A stretch of 64,000 nt of DNA from positions 29,760-93,759 of the forward strand of contig NZ_MKKA01000005.1 of the NCBI RefSeq assembly GCF_001942405.1. Reading direction: 5' to 3'. Source of the stretch: Ornithinimicrobium sp. CNJ-824. GTDB taxonomy: Bacteria > Actinomycetota > Actinomycetes > Actinomycetales > Dermatophilaceae. This document shows, piece by piece, positions 44,797-55,819 of the stretch; the first letter of the stretch is position 1, and the number at the start of each line of letters is the position of its first letter. Position numbers and translations under genes: made by a program. The notes beneath the pieces are model-generated. The model was not told where the DNA came from. It ran no database searches and was given only the letters and a program-made list of their open reading frames with translations.

Positions 44797-46569
44797 TCAG
44801 GTGCGGTCGGCGTCGGGGAGGTCGGCCTCGGAGCGGTCCGGCCGAGAGCGGTCGGCGCCCAGCAGCGGCTGGATCTCCGGGTTGCCGTGCACGGGCCCCG
44901 GCAGGGGGCCGACGGGTCGGATCTCGTCGGGGCTGGCCGTGGCCGGGTGCTCTGCCAGGTGCCGCGCCACGACCTCGGTGATGTCGAGAATGCCTCCGCC
45001 GCCGTCGTCGCCCCCGCCGCCGTCGTCGCCCCCGCCGCCGTCGTCGCCCTCGCCGCGGAGCACCCGCACCTCCCCGTCCGCCACCTCGAGCGGGCCGACC
45101 TTCCCGGCGGCGGCCTCGTAGAAGTAGCCGGCGACCGTGTAGGTCGCCTCCGGGTCGAGCGGCTCCGGGGTGCCGTCCGGGTGGCCGTCCGTGCCCGCCC
45201 GGCGGACCGTCACCGCCGACGTGCGCGAGCCCTTCTGCGCCCCCGGGTCCAGGTCGTAGGAGACCCCGGCGAGCGCGTGCAGCCAGCCGCCCTTCCACGC
45301 CCACGGGTCGGGGTCGAGCGCGCCCGCGGCGGAGTTCTCGAGGAGCGTCGCGAGCTGGCTGCCGGTCACCCGCCCGACGCCGACCTGGGCGCCCACGGGC
45401 AGGTAGTGGTAGAGGTCCTCCAGCCGGACCGGGCCCGGCGCCACGTGCGTGCCGTAGCGGAACCCGCGCAGGTGGCCCACGTCGGCCCCGGCCTGCTCGC
45501 GGATGGCCGCGGCGATCATGTCGTGCGAGCTCCCGGAGACCACCGCCGGCGTCGGGTCGTGGACGAACCCGCTGCGGTGCAGGGGGATCTCGGTGCGGCC
45601 GACGACCTCGTCGATCGGGCGCCTCAGCTCGGCGCCGTTGAACGGGTTGCGGTGCGGACGGAAGTCCGGGCCGGACAGGAACGGCCGACGCACCCGGTCG
45701 ACCAGCTCCTCCACGGCCGGGTCCGGCTCGAGGTCCTCGCCGACGGTGTGCAGGGCGTAGTCCCAGGCGGTGACGCCGTCGTCCCCGACCGTCAGGTCGA
45801 GCACGCCGACCCGGGTGCCGTCCTGCCCGACCTCCGAGACCAGTGCACCGGTCGAGGTCGGCACGACCTGCCGGGTCTCCTCGTGCATGTCGGAGGAGAG
45901 GACCACGTCGATGCCGGGGACGTCCTCGGCGATGAGGATGTTCTTGGCTAGCCCGAACTCGGAGACCAGCACCACCAGGTCCACCCCCTGCTCCCGCAGG
46001 TCGGCCACGTGGCCGGCCACCTCGGCGGCGTCGCCGGTGAACTCGATCCCCTCCGTGACCCACGGCCCCAGCGCGTTGATGGCCCGTTCGCTGGACAGGC
46101 CGACGAAGCCCACCCGCAGGTCGCCCACCGCCACCACCCCGGTCGGCGGCAGCAGCAGGTCCTGCGTCCCCGCGTGGTAGACGTTGCACGCGAGCGCGCC
46201 CCAGCGCTGCCCGGCCGCGATCCCGGTTGCACCCGGCAGCCCCGTGCCCGGACCGAAGAGCTCGAGGAAGCGCTCCTTGCCGTACAGGTAGTCCCAGTTG
46301 CCCGGCGCGAACACGTCGACCCCCAGCCGGTCGACGACGTCCACGAGCGCCTGCCCCCGGGTGAACAGGGCCTCCGCGCTGCCCTGGATCGTGTCGCCGC
46401 TGTTGACGAGCAGGGAGTGCGGCCGCTCGGTGCGGACGCGGTTGACCAGCGTGGCCATCCTGGCCAGACCCCCCTCGGTCCCGCCGGTGCCGTCGCTGCG
46501 CAGGTGCGGGCGGGGGACGAGGTGACCGTGCAGGTCACCCATGTGGATCAGGGTCAGGTCGGTGCCCAT
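44797..46569 (-). CDS. 5'-nucleotidase/SoxB-like metallophosphatase
   Basis: 590 residues of the UshA/SoxB superfamily. LTLIHMGDLHGHL gives the Asp/His metal ligands, LLVNSGDTIQGSAEALFTRG the next Asp, then PGNWDYLYGKERFLELFG in place of GNHE, and VLSSDMHEET in place of GHxH; the nucleotide-binding C-terminal domain follows (VGVGRVTGSQLATLLENSAA, GVSYDLDPGAQKGSR). Some metal ligands therefore differ from UshA, and the GNWD form looks closer to SoxB-like enzymes. No signal peptide is visible. A GDDGGGG linker repeats three times near the C-terminus. It lies ten bases after recD on the same strand, with a GGAGGCG Shine-Dalgarno. Confidence 0.85.
   Translation of the reverse strand: MGTDLTLIHMGDLHGHLVPRPHLRSDGTGGTEGGLARMATLVNRVRTERPHSLLVNSGDTIQGSAEALFTRGQALVDVVDRLGVDVFAPGNWDYLYGKERFLELFGPGTGLPGATGIAAGQRWGALACNVYHAGTQDLLLPPTGVVAVGDLRVGFVGLSSERAINALGPWVTEGIEFTGDAAEVAGHVADLREQGVDLVVLVSEFGLAKNILIAEDVPGIDVVLSSDMHEETRQVVPTSTGALVSEVGQDGTRVGVLDLTVGDDGVTAWDYALHTVGEDLEPDPAVEELVDRVRRPFLSGPDFRPHRNPFNGAELRRPIDEVVGRTEIPLHRSGFVHDPTPAVVSGSSHDMIAAAIREQAGADVGHLRGFRYGTHVAPGPVRLEDLYHYLPVGAQVGVGRVTGSQLATLLENSAAGALDPDPWAWKGGWLHALAGVSYDLDPGAQKGSRTSAVTVRRAGTDGHPDGTPEPLDPEATYTVAGYFYEAAAGKVGPLEVADGEVRVLRGEGDDGGGGDDGGGGDDGGGGILDITEVVARHLAEHPATASPDEIRPVGPLPGPVHGNPEIQPLLGADRSRPDRSEADLPDADRT
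44993..45055 (-). repeat. Three 21-bp tandem repeats encoding GDDGGGG
   Basis: Plus-strand unit is close to cctccgccgccgtcgtcgcc plus one base, repeated three times. It forms an acidic/glycine linker near the C-terminus of the nucleotidase-like protein. Confidence 0.7.
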
Positions 46570-46579
46570 GTCGCCTCCA

Positions 46580-48393
46580 TCAGGTCGGGGATCCTGCCAG
46601 CCGCTGCCGCAGGCCGCTCGCCCGGACGACCCGCCGGTCCACCGCGGCCCGGACGACCTCCTCCGGGGCGACGACCCGGACGGTCTCCTCGGCCCGGGTC
46701 ACGGCGGTGTAGAACAGCTCGCGGGTCAGCAGCGGCGAGTCGGCCTCGGGCAGCAGGACGGTGACCTCCCTGGCCTGGCTGCCCTGGGCCTTGTGGATGG
46801 TCATCGCGTGCATCGTCTCCACGTCGCCGAGCCGACTGGGGGCGAACCGCGTGGACCCGGTGGCGCCCTCGACGACCGCCATCCGCACGGGGGTGCCGTC
46901 GGGGGTGCGCGAGGCGACGACGACCCCGGTGTCGCCGTTGAGCACGCCGGTGGCGTAGTCGTTGGCGGTGACGAGCAGGGGTCGGCCGACGTACATCTGG
47001 TCGTAGAAGGTCAGCCCGGTCTCCTCGGTGAGCCAGGTCTCGGTCAGCTGGTTCCAGGTGCGCACGCCGTGAGGCCCGGTGCGGTGCGCGCAGAGCAGCC
47101 GGTGGTCGCCGAGGGCGGTGAGCGCGCCCTCGGCGTCCCCGTCCCGCGCGGCCGTGAGCACCCGGTAGGCCTGCTGGGTGAGCAGGGGCCGCAGGGTGGT
47201 CACCGGGTCCTCGTCGCGAACCCAGCGCACCTCGTCGCTCCCGGCCGACAGGGCGGCGACGACGGCGTCGGCGTCCCCGACCCGCAGCGCCTCGGCCAGG
47301 GCGCCGATCGTCTCCCCGAAGCGGTGCACCGTGCGCAGCCGGGCCAGGGCGACCGGGGGGTCGGCGGCGACCTCGGCCCCGGCGACGAGGTCGGCCAGGA
47401 CGGCGCCGGCGTCGACGGACACCAGCTGGTCGGCGTCCCCGACGAGGATGAGCCGGGCCTGCGGGCGTAGCGCCTCCAGCAGCCGGGCCATGTGGGTCAG
47501 GGACACCATCGAGGCCTCGTCGACGAGGACCACGTCGTGGGGGAGCCGGTTGCCCCGGTGGTGCCGGAAGCGGGAGCGGCTGTCCGGGCGCCAGCCCAGC
47601 AGCCGGTGCAGCGTGCTCGGCTCGACCTCCCGGAGCCGCTCGACGACCGGCCGGGTGTCGTCGGGGGTGCGGCGAAGGATCTCGTCCAGCGCCCCGTTGA
47701 CCGCGACCCGGACGCGGGCGGCGGCCTTGCCGGTGGGTGCGGCCAGCCCGATCCGCAGCGGCCGTTCGCCGGCCGCGTGGGCCTGCTCGGCCAGCAGGGC
47801 GAGCACCCCGCGACGGTGGTGGTCTTGCCGGTGCCGGGGCCGCCGGTGATCACGCTCGTCCGGGAACGGGCGACCACCTCGGCGGCGGCGCGCTGCTCGG
47901 CATACCCCTCGCCGGGGAAGATCCGGGTGAGCCCGGCGGTGAGCACCTGCTCGTCGACCGCCGGGGCCGGCAGCGCCGCCCGGGCCCGCAGGTCCTCGAC
48001 GACCTGGACCTCCTGGTGGTGGTAGCGCTGCAGGTAGACCAGTCCCTGGTCGACCACGAGGGCGCCGGAGCGGGCCAGCTCGCTGGCGGCCACCGCCTCG
48101 GTCCAGGCGTCGGGGGAGGGCCAGGGCAGGCCGGGCAGGGTCTCGGCGCCGGTGGTGGCGAGGTCGGCGAGGTCGACCGCGACCGACCCGGACCGCACGG
48201 CCCGAGTGGAGACCGCGGCGGCGAGGACGGCCTCCTCGTCGTGCTCGCCGCAGACCCGGGCCAGGGTCCGGGCGAGGTGCACGTCGGCGGCGGTGAGGAC
48301 CCCCGCCCGGTTGAGCTCGCCGAGGGCGCCGGGGGTGTCGACGGCCAGCCGGCGGTCGTGCTCGACCGGCTCGAACACCTCGAGGATCGTCAT
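46580..48393 (-). CDS. recD: Exodeoxyribonuclease V alpha subunit RecD, frameshifted near 47807
   Basis: 5'-3' helicase subunit of RecBCD. Walker A in TSVITGGPGTGKTTTVAG; after the frame break VLALLAEQAHAAGERPLRIG then LAAPTGKAAARV, VLVDEASMVSLTHMARLLEA (motif II), RLILVGDADQLVSVDAGAVL (motif III) and AMTIHKAQGSQAREVTVLLP (motif V). One extra G in the CCCC run at 47806-47809 restores about 604 residues. The ATG at 48393 overlaps the recB stop by four bases. Order recC-recB-recD with overlapping or nearly abutting genes indicates one operon. Confidence 0.94.
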
Positions 48394-51300
48394 GCCGCCC
48401 CCTCGGTGGTGCGTCCGTCGAGCAGGTCGGACACCCCGGTGACCAGCGCCACCGGCGGCCGCCAGGAGAAGACCCCGCACGGGTGGCCGTCCACGGCCGG
48501 GGTGTCCGGGCCGCACATGCCCCGGACGTAGAGGTAGAGGACCCCGCCCAGGTGCCGCTCGGGCCGGTAGCCCGGCAGCCGCCAGCGCAGGAAGCGGTGC
48601 GCGACGACGGCGTAGAGCAGCGCCTGCAGCGGGTAGGAGGAGTGGCCCATCGCCTCGGCGAGCTTCTCCGGCCGGTAGTCGGCGGCGGTCAGCGGCTCCT
48701 CAGGACGGCCCAGCCAGTTGGTCTTGTAGTCGACGACCAGGTAGCGCCCGCCCGTGCGCAGCACGACGTCCACCGAGCCGGTGAGGTAGCCACGCAGCGG
48801 CTGCTCGGCCAGCTCGGAGGAGGAGTCGAGCACGTCGGCCCAGCCGCGGACGGGGTCGCCGGCCGGCAGGTGCGCCCGCAGGAGGGGCACGAGGTCGCCG
48901 AGCCGTGCACCGGTGGCCGACCCGGGCCGCGCGCCCCGCGTCGGGCCCTCCGCCACGTCCCCCACCGGGTCGCGGCGCAGGTCGCCCCCGCCCAGCGGGA
49001 GCTCGAAGTCGAGCTCGCACAGCCGGTCCGCCCGCCCGATCTGCCGCAGGGTCACGCCCTGCGCCAACGGGCCGAGGGGCGTGTCGCAGACGTCGACCAG
49101 GGCGTCGGCCAGCTCCTCGGGGTCGAGCTCGACCGGCCACTGCACCAGCTGCTCCCGGACGTGCTCGAGCAGCTCGGCGCGCAGGTCGGGCGCCTGCGGG
49201 TCGGCGTGCTCGAGCACCCCGTGGACGAGCGAGCCGAAGGTCGCCCCCACGGGCAGGTCGGCCATGGGCGAGGCCACGTCCTGCCCCGGCAGGACGACCT
49301 CCAGCCCCGGCAGCGAGGGCGTCTGCTCCACGACGGGGTCGACGGTGTCCGGCTCGTCCTCCCGAGGCGAGAGCTCAGGCTCGCTGCCGACGCCGCCGGT
49401 CAGCTCGTGCCCCTGGGCGTCGCGCGGGGTGGACAGGGCCGTGTATGACGTGCGCCGCCAGTCCGTGTCGATCCGCCGGGTCCAGGTCGCCAGGCGGGGC
49501 GGGGGCGGCTGGTCCGTCGCCACCGCCGGGACGTGCTCGGCGTGGTCGGCCCGCTCCAGGGCGAACGCGCCCAGGGCGGCCCACTCCTGCAGCCGCGCGG
49601 TGGCGAAGTCCTCCGCCGGCACCGGGACGGTGTCCGGCACCGGCCCCTCGCCGGGACCCCGGCCGAAGAGAATCCGGTGGAGCGGGGAGGGGCTGGTGTT
49701 GCGGCCGCTGGGCGACCACCAGGTCACGACCTGGGACTGGGCCCGGGTGAGGGCGACGTAGAGCAGCCGGAGAGACTCGCCGGCCTCCTCGGCCTTGTGG
49801 CGGGCGACCGAGTCCTTCCACTGCGGCCCGCTCGCCCCGCCCACGTCGATCCACCGGGTCCGTTCCGGCGGGTCCTCGTGGCACAGCGGGATCGACGGCG
49901 TGTCCGGCACGTTGCGGTCGACGAGCGCCGGCAGGTAGACGACGGGGAACTGCAGGCCCTTGCTGCCGTGGACGGTGAGCAGCTGGACGGCGGCGGCGTC
50001 GCTGTCGAGCCGGCGGGTGCGGGCGTTGGTGGACGTCGGGGCGTCCTCGGCCATCTGGGCACGCAGCCACTCCAGCAGGGCGACCAGGCCCAGCTGGCCC
50101 TCCCGGCCGGCCTCGTGCAGCAGCTCGGCCACGTGCTCGACGTCGGTGAGGGTCCGTTCGCCGCCGGGCCGGGCGAGCACCCGCGCGGTCAGCCCCTCGG
50201 CCACGAGCCGCTCCAGGACGGCGGCGATCCCCTGCCTGGCGTGGACGGCGGCCAGGTCGCGGCAGGTCTGGGCGAGCAGGTCGTCGAGCTCCTCGCCCCC
50301 CTCGTCGACGGCGACCGGGTCGTGCCCGAGCAGGTCGGTCAGGGCCGCGGCCCGGGTCAGCACCGACCGGTGCGGGGCGACCATCGCCTCCAGCAGGGTG
50401 AGCCACTCGTGGGCGGCCCGGGTCTGCAGGACGGACATGCCGCCGGCGCTGACCGCGTGGATCCCCAGGTCCCGCAACGCGTCCTGGGCCCGGACGAGGT
50501 CGCTGCCCTTGTGCGCGAGCACGGCCACGTCGCTGGCCCGCACGGGGCGCCCGTCGAAGGTCGCGTCCGACCCGAGCAGAGCGGCCACGTCACGGGCGAG
50601 GTCGGGGAAGACGTGCTCGCGGAACGGGCCGATGCGGTCGCTGCCGCCGAGGTGCTCCTCCAGCAGCACCTGCCGCAGCCGCACCGGGGCGTCGCTGGGG
50701 GCCCCGTCCAGGCGCCTGACGTCGATGGCCGCCTCGATCGGGTGGACGACGATCTGCGGGTCGCCCAGCTGGGCGCCTCGAGCAGCGTGCCCAGGGCGCG
50801 CACCACGCCGGCGTCGGAGCGGTAGTTGCGGGGGAGGGTCCGGCGCTCGCCCGCGGCCTCGGCGGCCGTGAGGTAGGTGGCGATGTCGCCGCCCCGGAAG
50901 CCGTAGATCGCCTGCTTCGGGTCGCCGATGAGCACCATCGCCCGGCAGTGGCCGGTGAAGGCCCGGTCGAGCACCTGCCACTGCACCGGGTCGGTGTCCT
51001 GGAACTCGTCGACGAGCACGACCTGCCAGCGCGCCCGCATCCGGTCCCGGGCCAGGGAGTCCGGGTCCTCGAGCGCGTCCGCCAGCTGGGTGAGCAGGTC
51101 GTTGTAGTGCATGACCTGCAGGCGGCGCTTGCGCACGTCGAACTCGGTGCGCACCGCCCGGGCGAAGCCCGCCCGACGGGCCGGCACCGACCGCGGCTCG
51201 GCGGTCTCCGGCCGCAGACCGGCGTGGATGTCGTCCACGGCCGTCCGCGCGATCTGGAGGGCCGCGGACCGGTTGAAGAGAACCTTGCGGTCGTTGCGGA

Positions 51301-51787
51301 ACCCGCGCAGGTAGATGTCGTCGACGACGTCGACGAGCAGGTCGTCGAGGTCCTCGACGAGCGTGGCCGAGGCGTCGGTGGTGCCGGCCACGCCCAGGCT
51401 GCGCAGCACCTCCTGGCAGAACTGGTGGACGGTGGCGATCGTGGCCGCGTCGAAGTCGGTCAGCGCCGCCCGGACCCGCCGGTGCATGACCCGCACGGTC
51501 TCCTCGTCGGCGGCCAGGAGGTGGGCGACGAGGGCGTCGCCCGGAGGGCAGGACCGTTCGCGCAGGCAGCGCTCGACGAGCACGAGCTGCTCGCGGACCC
51601 GGGCCCGCAGCTCCTGGCTCGCGGCCCGGCTGAAGGTGACCACGAGCAGGTCGCGCAGGTCGGCCTCGCCCTCGGCCACGAACCGGGCCACGAGGGCGGC
51701 GATCGTCCACGTCTTGCCGGTCCCGGCGCTGGCCTCCAGCAGCACGGTGCCCTGCGGCAGCGGGTCGGTGATGTCGAAGTGCTCCAC
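48390..51787 (-). CDS. recB: Exodeoxyribonuclease V beta subunit RecB, frameshifted near 50776
   Basis: UvrD-type 3'-5' helicase plus C-terminal nuclease. Walker A LLEASAGTGKTWTIAALVAR near residue 20, motif Ia VTFSRAASQELRARV, motif II VVLVDEFQDTDPVQWQVL, motif III LIGDPKQAIYGFRGGDIATY, motif V AVQLLTVHGSKGLQFPVVYL, motif VI LLYVALTRAQSQVV. The nuclease domain carries GSVDVVLRTGGRYLVVDYKT (the D...VDYKTN active site) near the C-terminus. The frame breaks after RALGTLLE; one extra G at 50776-50777 continues it as GAQLGDPQIVVHPIEAAID. About 1132 residues. The GTG start lies four bases after the recC stop. Confidence 0.95.
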
Positions 51788-51791
51788 CGGC

Positions 51792-54700
51792 TCAGCCCTT
51801 CCCCATCGTCTCGTGGTCCAGGACCGGGCCCCACAGCCGCAGCGACAGCTGGCCCAGCCGGTGCGGGACCTCCGGGACCCAGCGTTCGTCGTCGAGGGGG
51901 GTGCCGACGACGGCGGCCAGGGGCAGCACGTCGCCGAGGACGTGCTGCCAGGAGGTGTCGTGCTGCTCCTGGCGGATGCCCCAGCCGCCCTGGCGGGTCT
52001 CCCAGCCGCGCTGCGAGGCCCGTTCGTCGGCGGCCTTGACGCTGCGGTTCTTGAGGTACTGCTCGGCCCAGGCGCGGCTGGTCTCCACCGGCAGCGGGAC
52101 CACCGCGTCCAGGCCGCGGTCGCGCAGGTCGACGAGCCGGGCGAGGAGCTCGACGGCCTGCTCCCGGGGGACCGGGCCGTGGCTGACGTGCCCCACCGAC
52201 TTGACCCTGCCGAAGCTGTAGCGGCCCAGGTGGTGGCCCCGGGCCTGCTCCTGACCGGCGGCGGCCAGGACGAGCGCGGAGATCCAGGAGTGCAGCCGGT
52301 GCTTGGCCTTGACCGAGGAGAAGCTGACCGACAGGGCCGACCCGCCGACCAGCCCGCCCAGGGTGCCCACCAGGCGCCGGTCGCCGGGCAGCGGCAGGGC
52401 GATGTCGACGTCGAGGCTCTCCCGCTGCAGCGCCTGGCCCCAGCCGCCCTGACCGACGGCCCGCCAGGTCGCCTGGCACAGCTCCTGCACCTGGCTGGTG
52501 AGGTCCTCCATCGTGCGGTGGCCGAGCGCGTCGGGCGGCAGCTCGCCGCGCCAGAGCTCGGCCTCGCAGGTCGCGCCGGGGTCGCGGCCGGCCAGGACCG
52601 CGGTGAGCATCCGCTCCCCGATGGCCCACCGCTGCAGGCCGTCGAGCTCGACGGGGATGCCCTCGCCCCGCTGCTCGGGGACCTCCGGCACGTAGAGCCC
52701 GATCCGGGAGCGCAGGAAGGCCTTGGCCGGGTTGTCGAAGAAGCGCACGAGGTCGTCGAGCAGCACGTCCTCGCGGGGGGAGGGGGCGAAGGCGCGACGG
52801 GCCAGCGGGACGCGTGCGGCGGGCTCGTCCTGCAGGGCCCGGGCACCGGCGAGGGCCGCGGGGTCGTAGCTGAACGGCTCGTCGCCGGGCAGCAGCGGGG
52901 TGGTGTCAGGTGCCGTCCCGGCCAGGTTGCGCAGGTCGAAGGGCTGCAGGGGGTGCTCGGTGACGACGCGGTCGACGCCCTTGCCGGTGGCGGTCGCCCG
53001 GAGCGCGTCGACCAGCTCGCCCAGGGGGACGGCCGGCGGGCGCCGCTGCCCGGTGTGCTCGTCGAAACCGGTGTAGGTCACCACCAGCGTCTCCCCGGCC
53101 GACATCAGCGCGTCGAGGAGCAGCTGGCGGTCCTCGCTGCGGGGGTCGCGCTCCCCGGTGACGGGACGGCGGGCGAGGACGTCGTCGCCGTCGGAGGTCG
53201 TGGACCGGGGGAAGTGGCCGTCGTCCATGCCGACGAGGGCGACCACCCGGTGGGGCACCGAGCGCATCGGCACCATCGTGCAGACGGTGAGCGTGCCCGT
53301 GCGGAAGTTGGACCGGGTGGCCCGGCCCGCCGTCTGCTCGGCCAGCAGGGTGTGCACGTCCGCCAGCGAGAGGGAGACCCCGTGCTCGCCCGCGACCCGG
53401 CCGGCCGCCTCGGCGGTGCGGTGCAGCTCGCGCTCGAGCTGGGCCACCTGCCAGGCGTCCCGGAAGGGCACGTCGGCGAGGTCGAGGACCCCCTCCTCCA
53501 CGACGCGCAGCCACTGCTCGGCCGTGTCGGCGGTGCGCAGCGCCCGCAGGGTGCGGCCCAGCCGGGAGACCAGCTCGGCGAGCCGGCCGGCGAGGTCGAG
53601 GTCGCCGCTGTCCAGGTCGTCCAGCCCGAGGGTGCGGCCGACGTGGTCGACGTCCTCGCCGTCGACCGCCGCCCCCACGAGGATGCGGTCGAGGCCGGCC
53701 CGCCAGGTGTTCTGGACGACGTTGGTCAGCTGGTAGTCGGCCCGGTGCTCCCCGTCCAGGCCCCACCGCACGGTGGTCGCACCGACCCAGTCGCCGATGC
53801 GCTCCAGGGCGTCGTCGTCGAGGCCGAACCGGTGGCGCACCGCCGCGCTGCGGGCCAGGTCGAGCACCTCCCCGGCGGTGACCCGTCCGCCGGCCAGCTC
53901 CACGAGCTGCAGGGCCAGCCGTAGCAGGGGGTTGAGGTGCACCGGGGCCCGGTCGGCCAGGCGGACCCGCAGCCCGTGGGCCGGGTGCGTGCGGGCCGAC
54001 CCGTCCCGGACGATCTCGCCCAGGCCGAAGCCGGCGTGGACCAGCGGCGCGTAGGCGTCGATGTCGGGGACCATCACGAGGACGTCCCGCGGCTCCAGGG
54101 TCGGGTCGCGCTGGAGGAGGTCGGCGAGCACGTCGCGGAGCACCTCCACCTGGCGCGACTGCCCGTGGCACGCGTGGACCTGCACGCTGCGGTCGGTGGC
54201 CGGGACCCGACGGGCCTCCCGCGTCGCCCCGTCCGGGGGGCTGTCGGCCCGGATGTCGTGCTGGAGCATCGCGAGCAGGGTGGCCGGGCCGTCGGGGGCC
54301 GCGGCGCCACCACGGTCGCCGGGGGAGCTGTCCGGCCCGCCGCCGGCGGTGGACCCCACCAGCTCGTCGCGCCCGCCGGCGAGGGCAGCGTGCGCTGGAG
54401 CTCGCGGGCGTCCCGGCCCAGGCTGGCCAGCAGCGGGTGCTGGACGAGCTCGCCGGAGCGGTCGTCCTCGCGGGGCACCGGCCCGACGGACACGACGGGG
54501 GCCAGCTCCGCCCAGGCGACGGGCGAGGCCTGGGGCAGCCACAGGTGGACGTCCCGGTGCTCGGCGAGGGCGCCGAGCACCTCGACCTCGCTGCGGGAGA
54601 TGCGGGTGTGGCCGAACAGCGACAGTCGCCCCGGCAGCTCCAGGTCGGTGAGGCGGCCCTCCCGCAGCGCCGCGACGACCCGGGCGTGCCGCTCGTCCGG

Positions 54701-55282
54701 CGCCTCGGCCCCCACCACCTCCAGCACCCGGCGCCACAGCGGCGGCTGCCAGGCGAGGTCGTCGGCGACCCGGCCGCCCAGGCCGTCCCCGTCCCCGCCG
54801 GCCCGCCAGTCGGTCAGCACCGCCGGCCGCTGGGCCGCGTAGTCGGCGAACAGCCCCGCGAGCCGGCGCGCGACGGCATACCTCCGGCCCTGGCGCAGCT
54901 CGCGCTCGGTGCCGGTCTCGGCATACCCCAGGTGGTCGGCGAGCGTGCCCGCCCACGGCAGGCCGAGGCTCTCGTCGACCGCCCGCAGCACCGCCCACGC
55001 CAGCTGGCCGGGGCGCCACGGGTCGTCGCGCCCGACGTCGAGCACCATCGTCACGAGCGAGTGCGGGGTCAGGAAACGCACCCCGGCGCACACGCCGTCG
55101 TGCCCCGACGGGCCCGACCCCAGCCGGTGCGAGAGCCGCTGCGCCAGCCACCGCTCCACCCCGCGCGCGGGCACGGCGACGACCTCCTCGGCGAACGGGT
55201 CCTCGAGCGGACTGCCCAGGAGCTCGGCCAGCCCGTCGGCCAGCACCCCCGTCCCGGCCGCCCGGTGCACGATCAACGTCAC
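51792..55282 (-). CDS. recC: Exodeoxyribonuclease V gamma subunit RecC, frameshifted near 54384
   Basis: Inactive-helicase subunit that scans for Chi in known RecBCD. N-terminus MTLIVHRAAGTGVLADGLAE and VPARGVERWLAQRLSHRLG; family motifs CAGVRFLTPHSLV, LSLFGHTRISRSEVEVLGAL, after the break VQVHACHGQSRQVEVLRDVL, DVLVMVPDIDAYAPLVHAGF, PMRSVPHRVVALVGMDDGHF and LVVTYTGFDEHTGQRRPPAV. One extra C near 54383-54385 joins ELQRTLP to LAGGRDELVGSTAGG. About 1163 residues. TAGGGT (55290-55295, minus strand) lies seven bases before the GTG at 55282, a leaderless start for the recCBD operon. Confidence 0.94.
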
Positions 55283-55289
55283 GTCCGCG

Positions 55290-55295
55290 ACCCTA
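55290..55295 (-). promoter_or_regulatory. -10 box (leaderless) of the recCBD operon
   Basis: Minus-strand TAGGGT, seven bases before the GTG of recC. Confidence 0.45.
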
Positions 55296-55325
55296 CCCAG
55301 CGGGCCCGACAGACCCGGCCCGGCC

Positions 55326-55790
55326 TCAGCGCACCCGCACGACCTCGCCGCCGGTCACCCGCAGCAGGTTCTCGAAGGTCAGCGGGACGATCGAGTCCGG
55401 CGTCCCGCCCGCGGCCCAGACCTCCTCGAAGGCCCGCAGGTCCTCGTCCACCAGCGTGCGCAGCGGGGCGGGGTGCCCGGCCGGCGCCACGCCGCCGATG
55501 ACCTGGCCGGTCGCGGCGCGCACCTGGTCGGCGGAGGCCTTCGTCACCGTCCCCGCGCCGACGGCCGCGGCGATGACGTCGGTGTCCACCCGGGCGGCCC
55601 CGCTGGCCATGACGAGCAGGGGCTCGCCGTCGGCCAGGAAGACCAGGCTGTTGGCGATCGCGCCGACCGGGCAGCCCAGCTGCTCGGCCGCCAGCGTCGC
55701 GGTCCGGGCGTGCTCGTCGAGCAGGCGGATCTCCGCCTCCACCCCGGCGGCGTGGAAGGCGTCCTGGACGATCTGGTTGCGGGGGCGCAT
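55326..55790 (-). CDS. YbaK/EbsC-family aminoacyl-tRNA deacylase-like protein
   Basis: 154 residues, intact. Editing-domain motifs: TATLAAEQLGCPVGAIANSL with FLADGEPLLVMASGAARVD, the catalytic-region Lys in GAGTVTKASADQVRAATGQV, then IGGVAPAGHPAPLRTLVDED, the G-x-V-x-P-x-G loop of this family. It likely hydrolyses mischarged aminoacyl-tRNA. The start is supported by CATACT (55797-55802, minus strand) six bases before the ATG. It lies between the AGCS symporter and recC on the same strand. Confidence 0.9.
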   Translation of the reverse strand: MRPRNQIVQDAFHAAGVEAEIRLLDEHARTATLAAEQLGCPVGAIANSLVFLADGEPLLVMASGAARVDTDVIAAAVGAGTVTKASADQVRAATGQVIGGVAPAGHPAPLRTLVDEDLRAFEEVWAAGGTPDSIVPLTFENLLRVTGGEVVRVR

Positions 55791-55819
55791 GCGGGGAGTA
55801 TGCCGTGCGCTCACCGGCC

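Noticed and set aside
51315..53924. An 869-codon plus-strand open frame opposite recB/recC
   Set aside because: No recognisable domain, antisense to conserved RecBCD sequence, biased residue composition.
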